This document shows positions 32,291 through 44,121 of a DNA stretch of 64,000 nucleotides, piece by piece. The position numbers and the translations under genes were made by a program. Numbering within the stretch: position 1 is the first letter of the stretch; every line of letters begins with the position of its first letter. Under the pieces are notes generated by a model. It saw nothing but the letters and a program-made list of their open reading frames with translations. It was not told where the DNA came from and made no database searches. This DNA is from Oxytricha trifallax (Eukaryota; Ciliophora; Spirotrichea; Sporadotrichida; Oxytrichidae), in NCBI GenBank assembly GCA_000711775.1, contig ARYC01000264.1:62001-126000 (forward strand). Direction: 5' to 3'.

Positions 32291-35200
32291 ATGCTAGGAA
32301 TAGGAATTAATATTGGAGGTGGCAAAGCGAAGGCCGAGGCAGAAGTTGAAGTTCAGCCAGCCCCGTAATCTTTGAATGTTTCATTCTTATATTTAATAGT
32401 GAAGTTGGAAAGTTGAAAAGTGGTGATTACGTTATTCATGTGTTCCTTGAGTAAACAAGACAAATTAATTTTATTTAGGAAAAAATTGATATCATGACTT
32501 TTGATTAAATTAAAGTAAAATAACTCAAAACTTTAATTTTAGCTATATTATAAAATTTTAGATATAAAATTTATAGACAATTAAAACTAGAAGGAGCGTA
32601 AGTTCTAAAATATTTTGTTATTTGGCTCATTTATATTATTGATTTGAAAAATAATATTAACTAACGGCATTCATTTAGAGATACTGTGGATCCAATCATC
32701 GAAGTAACCTGCCTAGAAAAGAAAAAATTTACTACTTCTAAGAATGATATAGGGCCCACAGGTGTGGTTCACTGGGGAGAGCATTTATTCTTCGAACCAA
32801 AGAAACTGGTAAGCGAATTCCTAAGATATTCTTAAATAACATTAATAGGAAGTCTCTGAATTAGAAGAGGGAAAAATTGTGATTAGAATTCTGAATAAGG
32901 GATTTTTGAAAGACGACACAATCGGTGTTTATGAGTTAGAATTTACATAGATATATGTTCACCGAGAGGTACCCCCCCACCCCCTCCCCCAGTCCCTAAA
33001 CCGAGGTACCCCCCTCCCCCACCTAAAAATGAAGTCCCCCTAATATAACCCACTTTATATGAAAAATCATATTCCCAAGGTCTGAATCGACTCCCTTCAT
33101 GACATCTCACTCACATACCAATATTTATATATAAAATGACATAGTTTTTCAAAATTATGTATTATCTTTTAAATTGCAGTTTTGATTTTATTTTGAATTT
33201 TTGGGAACTGTCACTACTTCCATCGACTATTTAAGACATATACTGCCATTGGAAAATATATTTCAATTGAGTTTACATTGTCTAGACTTATTGAAGATTT
33301 TATTAATACAATAAAGCTATGCACAAAAAATTCCAAAAATCTTTTTCAGCCTTAATCATCGCTATTCGATTTAAATATAAAAATTAGCATGAGTGATTTT
33401 TTTTAAAAATCATTTACTATCCTAAAAAAATATTATTTTATCATAAAAAATGATAATGATTATGCCAAGATTTAACTAATTGAAAATAAAAATAAATTAA
33501 CAAACATTATTATTTTTTCTAAATATTTCATTATATTAAGAATTTTATTCTAGAGAGTAAATGATTTTTAAAAAAAATCACTCATGCTAATTTTTATATT
33601 TAAATCGAATAGCGATGATTAAGGCTGAAAAAGATTTTTGGAATTTTTTGTGCATAGCTTTATTGTATTAATAAAATCTTCAATAAGTCTAGACAATGTA
33701 AACTCAATTGAAATATATTTTCCAATGGCAGTATATGTCTTAAATAGTCGATGGAAGTAGTGACAGTTCCCAAAAATTCAAAATAAAATCAAAACTGCAA
33801 TTTAAAAGATAATACATAATTTTGAAAAACTATGTCATTTTATATATAAATATTGGTATGTGAGTGAGATGTCATGAAGGGAGTCGATTCAGACCTTGGG
33901 AATATGATTTTTCATATAAAGTGGGTTATATTAGGGGGACTTCATTTTTGAGGTGGGGGGAGGGGTGGGAGAGGTACCTCGGTTTAGGGACTGGGGGGAG
34001 GGGTACCTCGGGGTGAACAGATATACTATCAGAAAGATCATGTCATGCTGCATCAATGGTTGGCTCTCTCAAACCCAGAGGGCAATGATTTTAATGAAAT
34101 TACAGGGTATATGAAGATTTCTATCTCTATTACTGGAACTGGAGATGATTAAGTTTAGTTAACTGAGGATAATAGTGGCTTAGATAATACTGATGGAGAT
34201 AGTCTAACCTCAAAACCTTTTTAAGAGAGTTTTTATATTTAAAGCATTTAATGAATTGAAATATTATTATATAGTTTTATAGGAAAATAAACTCTATAAA
34301 TCACCGCCATTAATCTTAAAACCTTTTTAACAAATTTATGATTTATAGTGTGATGATGCCTGCTTCAATTAACAAGCAATACAAGTAATTATATTTCAGA
34401 ATCTTTAAAGCTGAAAAGCTTCCAAAGATGGATAGATTTGGTACCATAGATGCTTACTTATAAACCACATTTTTCAAGCAAACTCTAAAGACGAACACAA
34501 TTACCATGAAGGATAATCTGTGTTAGTGGGACGAAGAAATCTGGCTTCCAGTTTAATGGCCAGTTGCTTCAAACAGACTTGTTTTTAAGTTATATGATTG
34601 GGATAAAGCAGGCTCAGATGAGTTGGTTGGATCTATGATCTTCCAGATTAAAGACATTCTTGAATGCCCATAACCGACATTCAACTGGGTTAATATTTAC
34701 GGAGCTCCTATTGATTACAGCGGAGAAAATACTAAGAAGATGAACAACAATCCAGAGTATGCTTCAACTTGGAAAGGAAGAGTCTTGGTTTAATACTTTT
34801 GTGAGGATACTAAAAATCCAGAGCTTAAAAAGTAACCAATTACAGCTTCCGTGAAGTAAGATGCTGCTAGATGGGTATCCTTAACAGATTACGAAATAAT
34901 GTGTGAGATTGGTTCAGCTATTTGCCTTCCAGATACTAAAAAGTACAAGGTAAAAGTTGCAATTAACGATTTCTCACTTATCACAGATGTACCTCTAGAA
35001 TCCAAGAAAAATTACTGCAGATGGAATAAGAGATTTGATTTAACTACTCTTACAACTGTCTATACATCCCTTGATGATCTTGAAAAGGTTTTCATTTATC
35101 TTATGGATGGAGATAAACCGATTTGCTATTGGAAGGGCATGCTATGTGATTTTACCAATCCAAATCCTGGCTTCTAATGGCTCCCTCTTATATGTGATCT

Positions 35201-38200
35201 CTCTGTAGGAGCGGTTACTGATTAAGCTAGAGCTGGTATGATTATAATTTTATAATTGATTTAAGTCAAGTTGAGCATCAATCATAAATCAAAGAACGGT
35301 CCCGTAGACTTCAAATAATTTGATGCTTGGAAGAAACCACCTCCCAAAAGACTCAATTCATGGAAAATTAGAGCTTATAATCCCCAATGTTTAGCTTATG
35401 AAATCCAAGTTATTAAGGTAAGTATAAAATATAATTTATACTATTAATTATCTTTATCATTTTTAGATGTAAATCAAAATTTTGTTTTAAAAACCAAAAT
35501 ATTTACACAAGATAACCTTGGGATTGTGAATTAAAATATTTTTTATTCAAAAAAGATAAAAATGTAAAAAGTTATTTACTAAAGAAATTAATTAAAACTT
35601 ATTTAAAATTATTATTTAAAAACTTTAAGATGTTGTTTATGGAGTTATATCTATTAGTGTAAAGATCTTCCCGCAGCAGATAGCGATGGCACTTCAGACC
35701 CCTATATCGAAGTTTGGTCTCCTGATTAAAAATAATCACTGACTCCTGTAGTTGACGATAACTGCAACCCTATTTTCTTTTCAACTCAAGAAATTTACTA
35801 CGATTTCATGTTAAAGGATGATTCACCACCAATTATCCTAAATATTTGGGATAGAGATGAAGGCGCCTTCGACTCAGATGATTTCTTAGGTAGAGCTATT
35901 ATTTACTTGAAAGATGCAGCTTTAAGCGAGGATGATAATATACCCCTTCCCAAATGGCATAAAGTTGTGATGGGCTTTACTGATAAAGAGCCATCTATTG
36001 GAGAGGTATTATGTTCTTTTAGTTTGGTTGCAGATGATTACAATTTCAAAGTACCAGCAGAATATTTAAGGCTTTAAGACTATCTTGAATTCAAAGAGTA
36101 TACCATTGAGATTAATGCTCTTGGTTTGAGAAACTTGCAATCTTTTGGTCTTGTTCCAGTCAAAAAGCCATTTATTAAATTCAACTTGAGATCTCTCTTG
36201 CCACCTGAATAGGCTAAAGCCGTGACAAACGTCAAGACAAATCCAGGAGATACAGGTTCTAACCCAAACATCAATACTACAGTTACTTTCACAATTAGAC
36301 TGCCATCAAGCTCTTTATTCTGCCCTAAACTATCTTGTGATGTCTATGATTATGTATTCAAAGGATTTGTCCAACCATTATTAGGAACCTTTTCTATTCC
36401 AATTGGACCTATTCTTGAAGAAACTTAAGAAAATTAAAAGAGTGAAATTTCTTAGTCTGATTATAACTTAAATCTTTTTCTTTTTAAATAGTTTTTAACA
36501 ATTTTACATCATTCAAGAACTGAAGAAAGTGTTAAATGGTGGTAAGTCTCAACCTGATAAATCATTTGAGGAGGAAAAAGGTGTAGATCACAATAATTTG
36601 GAAATCTCAGTAGACAATAAACTTAACGTTTCTGGTTCACCATTAAGACTCTCAAAGCATTAATAAGCAATTGGTACTGGAATACTGATGAAATCTAAGA
36701 ACAAGCTTAATGATGCACTTACAGTCACATTAAAAAATCAACTGATTGTCAAGAAAATTGAAACTGAGCATTAGCAAAAGCAAGAACTAAGAAATCAAAG
36801 AAACAAAGATACCGAATCACTCAAGCAGAGAGGTGGTTAATACGTTTACAAAAATGTAATTCTCCCAAGATACACTGTAGATGAGAGACTTAAAATCAAT
36901 AGGGAAATTGATCATCCCCCTGCTTCATTGTTCATTGGCCTTGGGTTCAACCAAAAGCCAGAAGACGCAAAGAAGCACTATAGAAGATATTTCCCAGATG
37001 AGCTTGAAAATGTAAAGCAAATAATGCCTAAGAAGCCATTCCATGAAGATCCAGTTATGAGAGGGCAGCAGAGAGGCTTGTCTAAAGGGATGCTAGCGAA
37101 CTTGTTTAGTTTTAAGTCAGACACTGATGAGACTGGATAAGTATCAAACTTAAAATAAGTTGGTAAGTTCAAGGGACTTATCAAAGTTTACAACAAGGAC
37201 GAAGATGATAACTACAAGGGTCAAAGAAATGCTAGAAATGAATTGATCTTAAAATTGATTAGAGAGACTTACCAAAAAGTTAAGAAAGAACCCTTAACTT
37301 TCAATTTTGATCAAATTGAAACTCATGAAGGTAGAACTAAATTCACACAAATGATGGATGAAATTGGAGTTGCTCATTTGAACTTGTCTAATTACTTAAT
37401 TGAAACCAGTTATGAAGATAACTTAGCCAAACTTATGCTAACAAAGACAAAGACCTTGGTTAGAATTTACGTTATTGAAGGTTTCGATTTCGCTTAAAGA
37501 GATATCGGATCATTTATAACAAGAGTATTTTGCAAATATTTTTATAATTAAATTAAATATAATTGCAGTATATGAGAGCATATATAATGATTTTAGCAAT
37601 ATTTATTAAAATAAAAAATATGTGTCTATATTATATTGTGTTTCTATATTAAAAATCAAACTATTAATATTTTTGAATTTTTTATTCTTGATATTTTATT
37701 TATTGAAATTAATGTCAATTTAATTTCAGCAAGCATCTACTGATGCAATCTCATAATAATATTTTTTAATTTTATCAATTAATTTATATATCATTTTATA
37801 AAAGTTATCTCACTTTTTATAATTTTATACTTTAACTTCCAAATGAAAATTCAAGATAAATAAATTCAATAAACAATATAATAACTAAAATAAAATATAT
37901 ATATTAATAATATTTTTTTAATTATTTTTAATTTTATGTTTTGGTGTAGGATTTTAGGGTTCTCATTCTCAGATCCTTACCTTAAGATTACATGTGGTAA
38001 GAAAACTATATAATATATTTTATGAGAAAGTGTTTAACGAAAGAGACAATTATCAACTTGATCAGCCCAATCCCAAGTTCCATAAATACTTCGATTTTGA
38101 TGCTGAATTCCCAGGAGCTTAACCTCTAGTTATTTAAGCTTATGATTATGATGACTTATTTGGGGACGATCTGATTGGAGAAACAATCATTGACCTTGAT

Positions 38201-39220
38201 GATAGATTTTTCTCACCAGAGTGGCAATCAATTAAAGAGAAGCCAGTTGAATTCAGATCTTTATACCATCCATCTACTACAGTTGGCCAAGGTGTCATTA
38301 AATTATGGGTTGAAATATTCCCTACTAGCAAAGCTACCTCAGATGGAAGTAAAGTATGGGATATCACACCAAGACCTTAAAAGGACTATGAAGTGAGAGT
38401 GGTTGTTTGGGACACCAAAGATGTTATCGCAGCTGATTGGGAAGGAGTCAGCGATGTTTTCATTAGAGCTTTCTTTGATACTAAAAACGCTAAGGAAACT
38501 GATACTCACTACAGATGCCAAGAGGGTAAAGCTTCTTTCAACTACAGACTTCTGTATAATGTAAATGCCCCTAATGACAACTATAATTTCTCTGTCTAAA
38601 TTTGGGACAGAGATTTCTTTGCAAGCAACGATTTGATTGGTGATGCCAACCTAGACTTGAAACCACTCTTTACAGATGTAATTGAAACTGAAAAGTCTTT
38701 CTCGCTCAACAAAAAGTACTATGATTAATATTTAGTTAATCATATGGGCACTGAAGTGCCACTTAAATTCGAAGATGAAGACTCTTTCTGGGTACCAGTA
38801 AAGGGTAAAGATGAAAAAACTGGTGAGATAAAGGTTACAGGATACGTGAGACTCAGCTTGTCAGTAATGGCTAGAGAACAGTAAGTTTTATTGCGATTCC
38901 TTAAACATTTTTTCTAGAGCTGATGCCAATAAAGTTGGAGATGCAAGATCAGAACCAAATCACTCCCCTTTCCTTCCACCTCCTCAAGGAAGATTGGAAT
39001 TCTCATTCAATCCTTTAAAGATGCTTAATTAAATGATTGGACCAGAACTCAGAAGAAAGATTTATGGGTATTTATGCTTATTAACACTTATTATACATTC
39101 TTAATAAACACTATCCTTTTTATTTTAAAATGCTTAATGATTTGCTGCGCTTTGATTGTAATGATGCTTCCAATGATTTTCTCAAATTTACTCTCTCAGG
39201 CAATAGTTTCTGCCTTCTGA
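32291..39220 (+). CDS. ferlin-family multi-C2-domain membrane protein
   Basis: Ferlins are tail-anchored, Ca2+-dependent membrane-fusion proteins. Several C2 domains can be read, with signatures DPIIEVTCLEKKKF, MDRFGTIDAYLQTTF, GTSDPYIEVWSPD, FSDPYLKITCGKK and DVFIRAFFDTKNA. A C-terminal transmembrane anchor near 39135-39220 (CCALIVMMLPMIFSNLLSQA) ends at TGA 39218-39220. Short GT-AG introns occur at about 32369-32404, 32450-32679 and 32816-32851. IESs include a 1.07-kb palindromic one (32956-34025), 34225-34330, about 35420-35640, 37515-37967 and 39081-39136. A one-base frame discrepancy remains near 34335-34380. The length, about 1,700 residues after removal, fits the family. Confidence 0.9.
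32956..34025 (+). other. 1.07-kb palindromic IES in the ferlin gene, pointer AGATATA
   Basis: Direct repeats AGATATA at 32949-32955 and 34019-34025 flank it. Excision gives ...VYELEFTQIYYQKDHVMLHQ, an uninterrupted ferlin C2 segment. The whole interior is an inverted repeat: arms of about 440 bp start GTTCACCGAGAGGTACC, carry C-rich tracts (about 32970-33030, mirrored at 33950-34010), and surround a loop of about 140 bp near 33420-33560. No coding frame of note was seen. Confidence 0.92.
34225..34330 (+). other. 106-bp IES, 13-bp pointer AAAACCTTTTTAA
   Basis: The 13-bp repeat AAAACCTTTTTAA lies at 34212-34224 and 34318-34330. A chance repeat this long within 120 bp is unlikely even in AT-rich DNA. 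The join leaves a one-base offset relative to the next clear ferlin block (SINKQYKQLYFRIFKAEKLP), so another small interruption or a base error may follow. Confidence 0.7.
35420..35640 (+). other. interruption (intron and/or IES) in the ferlin gene
   Basis: A GTAAGT donor follows ...YEIQVIK at about 35418. AT-rich, non-coding sequence continues to about 35630, before the C2 segment DLPAADSDGTSDPY. No pointer was fixed. Confidence 0.6.
37515..37967 (+). other. 453-bp IES, pointer TCATT
   Basis: TCATT repeats at 37510-37514 and 37963-37967 lie in the same phase. Excision gives RDIGSFSDPYLKITCGKK, a textbook C2 motif that is split in the genomic DNA. The segment is markedly AT-rich. Confidence 0.9.
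39081..39136 (+). other. 56-bp IES, pointer ATGCTTA
   Basis: ATGCTTA at 39074-39080 and 39130-39136 in the same phase. Removal joins RRKIYGYLCL to MICCALIVMMLPMIF, completing the C-terminal anchor expected for a ferlin. Confidence 0.88.
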
Positions 39221-39489
39221 ACGATTTTAACTTAAAACTACTGATTTTAAAACTAATTTCTAATAAATTTAAACAAGCTTATGAACACAAGGAAGATTGA
39301 ATTGAAAGGAAAGGTACTACATGATATCAACTTTATTGTAAATTCTTCTCCTAGAATGATTGTATTAATTTAATTCCAATTCTCCAATATTTTGAAATTT
39401 GAAACATATATAAGTGTGTGAATAGGAAAAAGCCAAATAAGCTTCATGAAATCTTAACAACTTGCGCTGCCTTTAGACATGTAGCATTT

Positions 39490-41608
39490 TCAAATATCAT
39501 CAATATCGAAGTCGTCATCGACGTTAATGTCCATTACATTGACTTTGTCTTGAGTCTCAGTGAGAGCTTTATTTAAAGCCTCTTCTTTCTTGAGCTCAAT
39601 CATCTTCTGTTGCTCTTGCATTTGCTTTTGGATGAGCTCTTTTTGCTTTCTGACTTGCTCAGACTCCTCTGTTTGTGCTTTTGAAGGAGAGATTGAAGAT
39701 TTAATAATGAAAAAACGTTAAAAATAAGCATTTTTGAATAATCTATGATAAATTTAATCTGTAATTAAAAAACAAGATTGCTTCTCTTCTTCCTCTTCCT
39801 CCTCTTCTTCTTCCTCTTCTTCATCAGGTTCTTCTTCTTAAGCGTTTCTAAATGAAACTTTAATATTCATATTTTAAATATAGAAATAATTATGAGATTA
39901 ATCTCAAATGTTAATGGGCGAAGAAAGCATGTATCAAAAAAGAAGGGATGAGCTTTGCTTCTCAAAAGACAAGCTTTCTCACAAGAAACAAAGATCCCCT
40001 CTTCTAATGACTTGTACATTTTAATATCGCAGCTGCATAGTTACTAGAAAACATGGAGAGGTGAATAAACGGGAAGCTTACTCACTGTTTTGTCTCTTAG
40101 TCGGCTTGAGTGCTTAATAATTAGGTCCAGTTATACTTTTTAGGACATTTTGGTGTTTAAACTTACCTCAACCAATCGACAAATTAGACGATAAGCTTTC
40201 TGAAGTGTCTTTCAGCCTTTCTGTCGTAGAGAGCACAAGTTTTATCGAGCTTAACTTTTTTGTCAAACCAACCGATGATGAGTTCAACATCGAAGACTTC
40301 TTGATCATAAATCAGCTTCATGAAAGTAGCGGCATACTTTTGGAGATCTGGGTGTTTGATCATGAAAAGTTGAATGATAGATTGGAAGAGATGCTTGATG
40401 CCGATCTTTCCATCCTGAGCAACTAAACTCAAGAATATCTTTTCGTACTGTGGCCAGTTCTTAACAATGTTGCGATCAGGAGTGAAGATACCGCACATAA
40501 GAGTGTAGTAGCGGAATTCATTTGAGAGACCAAGTGAGACCAAAGTCTTTTAAGTTTCTTCAAGAATAATCTCTGGAGTAGCTCCCTCTTTCACAATGTT
40601 AGAAACTTTCTCGATAACGGAAACTATAAACAAAGTTCATTAAAATCGGTTCAAATTTTAGAAATTTCTAGTGATGATTAGTCAGAATTGCAGAACCATA
40701 TATCGTCAAATTGATTTCAGTGGTAGTGACAAGGTATTCATCATGTTATCATCAATGTTATTAAGGTTAAAGTTTGATACTTACGAACTTCCTCAGAGTC
40801 GACAGTAGTCTCTTCTACAGCAGTGGTGAGCTGTTCATCCTTCTTTTTCTTTTTGTCAGGGACTTCCTCAATCTTGCCGTTTTCTTCCTCGTCCTTGTTC
40901 TTCTTTGTTTTCTTGCCGACTTCACTGTCAGCATCGTTTTTATTACCATCGATTTCACTCATGTTCTTGGGCAACTGCTTCATAAGCTGGATGCCTGAAC
41001 GATGCATACTATCGAGGTTGTTGATTGTACCGCAAGCTCTGCACTTTGATTGCAAGCTCTTCTGCTTGATGTACATGGAGGTTTCAGGATATTTGCATTT
41101 GTTACAAAGCAAATACTTCTCAATAAATCTAAAAAAGTTGTGAATAAGTATTTGTCAGATCGATGGCTCAAATGTGGAATAAAAAGTTCAAAAAAATTAA
41201 TCAACTTTTTTTAAAAAAAGGGCGGTAAAGTAACTTACTTGTCTAGAATTTTTTAAAGTGTCTCAAAGTTATGTTGACCTTTAACGATGCTCTTTTTTTC
41301 AGAGCTGGCTCCCAACTCAGCGCACCAAAACTTCATGATAGCTATAATTAATCATAAGTAAAAGTGTTTTAAATTATGTTTAAGTTTGAGACATTGAAAT
41401 GAAAAGATACATACCTTCCTCTGGTACTCTGAGTGCCTTAGCTATCTCATCTAAGTTGAATATGTTGGTCTTCACTCCATTAAGTCTGCTTTCTTGCTTC
41501 AAGACCATTTTAGGCATTTTGTACCTAGATTTAGATTAGAAAGTATTGAAATAAGTACCTATAACTCGGGTCCTGGATGTATGATGGGATGTTTACTCTA
41601 GCGGTCAT
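39490..41608 (-). CDS. translation initiation factor eIF5
   Basis: eIF5 is the GTPase-activating protein for eIF2 during start-codon selection. The N-terminus MTARVNIPSYIQDPSYRYKM, with an intron just after YR, matches the family start. The GAP-domain zinc ribbon is present as LCNKCKYPET...CRACGTINNLDSMHR. A Lys/Glu-rich linker follows, then a HEAT/W2-type C-terminal domain (KHLFQSIIQLFMIKHPDLQKY), and the acidic end DDDFDIDDI before TGA at 39490-39492. Interruptions (introns or IESs) lie near 41529-41566, 41345-41412, 41130-41240, 40625-40785, 40060-40165 and 39720-39780. Domain order and length fit eIF5. Confidence 0.93.
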
Positions 41609-41817
41609 ATTTAAGTATTGAATTAATCATAAACTATTTAATAGGTTAAATTTATTACTAAATAAGCTTTTATTCCTATATATGCTACTTTAATCCAATC
41701 ATCCAATAAATCGTTCATTTTAGTTTTAAACCCTATGATTTGCCTAAATGAGATATTTGCTTTAAAAGTGAAATATAATAAATTCGGAAGTTGAAATATT
41801 TCAAATTTAAATTAGAA

Positions 41818-43991
41818 ATGAAAGTTCATCAAAACCCACATACTCAGTCTTGCACTTACGAGCACAAAGAATTTGAAAGCTCAAAGTAGCAGCTTACAGC
41901 TTTAGAACTCCTCGCTACAAAAGTCCAACCAAAAATCAATGGTGATTATGAAAGCAGACTTTTGGCATGCTGCCAATTCTGTGGAGACAAATATAATGTT
42001 GGTGAGAAGATTCCTAGAATTTTGATTCATTGTGGACATACATTTTGCACTGAATGCTTAAGTCAACTTCATCACAATTTCAGAGTCAGATGCCCTGCTT
42101 GTAGAAAACTCATTAAAAATCTTGAGTCTAAATTTAATTACATAGCATAGAAAATCAGCAGATAATAAGATTTCAGGAAATCAAGTTGACACGTACAAAT
42201 CAAAACATTATAGGTTTAGATTAGCTAATTTATAAATATTAATTTAAAATACACTAAACAATATGAAGCAAATATCACTTATCATCGTTGGAGTACTCGC
42301 TCTTTCCCTCTCTACCTCATCAGCATTCACTCTAAACGGAGAGTTCATTACTGGTTTCGAAAGTGGTATCTTTTTGAGAAACTCTGATGACATTTATGAT
42401 GACTATGGTTGCCCCAAGGCAAGACCAAGCGGTGGTCTGTCCAATCTTGGTCAAATAATAGGCCCTCTAAAGATGGTAGGTGCCCTTGCTAAGGATAAGA
42501 ACATCGAACATCTCATCTCAACTGTTGAGGTATTTATTGACTCTCTCTCATCACTACTCGCCGTCTTCACTAACTACGACGGTGGTGAATTCTGCTCTGG
42601 TTTAATCTTCGGTTCAAACGGAGCTCACATGTTAACAAACATTGCAAAGACTCTCGTTCAAATTTCAGAGAGAAATTCCGATAAATCAGCCGCCAGAGGA
42701 GCCATTGGGAATGACAGAGATAGCGAAGATAGAAACAGCTCATCGAAAAACAAAAACAATAGCGATAAAGATTCCGGCAGTGTCAAAGAAAAGTTTAGAA
42801 GAAACAACAACAGAGTTTGAACAATTTTAAACACACAATGGATCAATACAGATTTTGAACTTTGTTTTAATTTTTGTTTAAGATGTATGACATAAGCAGA
42901 CTCGTGTCTAATGGGTTGCTAATGTTTTATAATAACATTCCTATAAGATTCTAATAATTTTCTAAAAAATAATATCAAACATCCTCTCATCAGTTTTAAT
43001 AAAGTTCTTAATGCGTGACTTTTATTCTTAATAGTATAGAGTGTATCAAATTAGAGTGAAACTGTTTTTCATTCAAATTTACAAAAAATACTAGTCATAC
43101 TAATTTAATCATTTTTATTATAGTATTACCCTATATTGATTATTCAATATGTACCATAATTCAAAGCAAGCTTTGCAGAAAGCATAACGATAGGATTATG
43201 CATTTCTACTGCTCGAATCACTCTACAGTATTTTGCAGAGAGTGCATCAAGGACTATCACACAGAGGAGAAATGTTTCGTTGTGGATCTCTATGAAATTG
43301 AGAAAATGAGAAAGTTGCAATCACAAAATATGTCAATGAATATTAATCAGCTCAAAAAGCGTAAGGATGGATCTGATCAATCCTGCATCCTGGATTCAGA
43401 TATCAAGCCAAAGGAAAAGAAGGAGAAACCAGTTCACAAAATTCATTTGTAGAGACCTCCCCATGCAATGATGGCTGATTATGCGACTGGCAATTCTCAA
43501 GGATTGCCCCTAAATCTTCCAGCTGGAGTTGATCCAAGCATGTACCTAGCTGCTGTTGGTAAGGCCAAACTTGATGGTATTAATGATTTTGGTTATTCAG
43601 GCTACAATGGCGATCACTATGGCAACGAGGAAGAGCCCACTGACGAGGCTAGGACTAACGAAGAAGCTTACGAGGAACTTCAGTAATAACTTTAGGGATA
43701 AGCCTATGGATAGAGAGGAATTAAGGGCATTCCAGGTGGTGGCAATTGTATATTCTTCAATGAGGAGCATGACGATGATTAATTATCTGGTGATGATGAT
43801 TAAAGCAGTCAAATTTAATCAATTAACTCAATTTAACTGAATGTCTATTATTTCTAAGTGACTAGGATGAAGAAGACGATGAAGATCATGAAGAGGAGGA
43901 GGATCAACTCGAAGATGGAGAGTTCGATCCAAGTATTATAGCTTGTTAGAATTTAGATGGTTAGCAAGATTCCAATGATGAAGACTACTGA
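41818..43991 (+). CDS. RING/B-box (TRIM-like) protein in two or more MDSs
   Basis: The first block (41818-42160) encodes a RING finger: CCQFCGDKYNVG...HCGHTFCTECL...RCPACRKLI. The second (from about 43165) encodes a B-box: LCRKHNDRIMHFYCSNH...FCRECIKDYHTEEKC. A coiled-coil-like stretch, a Gly/Asn-rich part and an acidic tail follow, ending at TGA 43989-43991 after a small interruption near 43825-43868. RING followed by B-box is the TRIM architecture, so the two blocks probably form one gene. An AGCA repeat (42157/43165) is phase-consistent and would give NYIAQKISKLCRKHNDR. Without the join, the first block ends at TGA 42187-42189 as a 123-residue RING protein. TRIM proteins are usually ubiquitin ligases. 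Confidence 0.65.
42263..42820 (+). CDS. secreted or membrane-anchored small protein, nested between RING and B-box blocks
   Basis: An uninterrupted 185-residue frame starts MKQISLIIVGVLALSLSTSS with a clear signal peptide (cleavage likely after SSAF or nearby). The mature part has FTLNGEFITGFESGIFLRNS, three scattered Cys residues and two moderately hydrophobic helices. The C-terminal 50 residues are Ser/Asn/Lys/Asp/Arg-rich and charged. I recognise no family. It lies wholly inside the 1-kb segment that would be removed if the RING and B-box blocks form one gene. It would then be a germline-limited gene or a gene with its own macronuclear chromosome. All Gln codons I saw in it are CAA, but there are few. 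Confidence 0.75.
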   Translation: MKQISLIIVGVLALSLSTSSAFTLNGEFITGFESGIFLRNSDDIYDDYGCPKARPSGGLSNLGQIIGPLKMVGALAKDKNIEHLISTVEVFIDSLSSLLAVFTNYDGGEFCSGLIFGSNGAHMLTNIAKTLVQISERNSDKSAARGAIGNDRDSEDRNSSSKNKNNSDKDSGSVKEKFRRNNNRV

Positions 43992-44121
43992 TGAGCAGAA
44001 GTTTTTTCCTTAACCTTGCAAACTAAGTGAAAGTATAATATAAACGTTTAACAATTGAATAACTTGATTTTGTAAATCATTGACTATAATGCTACTTATA
44101 GATGCTCCATCCTTATCATTG

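Noticed and set aside
40823-41143. Plus-strand open frame over the eIF5 gene
   Set aside because: It is an antisense shadow of the Lys/Glu-rich linker and zinc ribbon of eIF5; it appears Ser/Phe/Leu-rich, as antisense of such sequence would.
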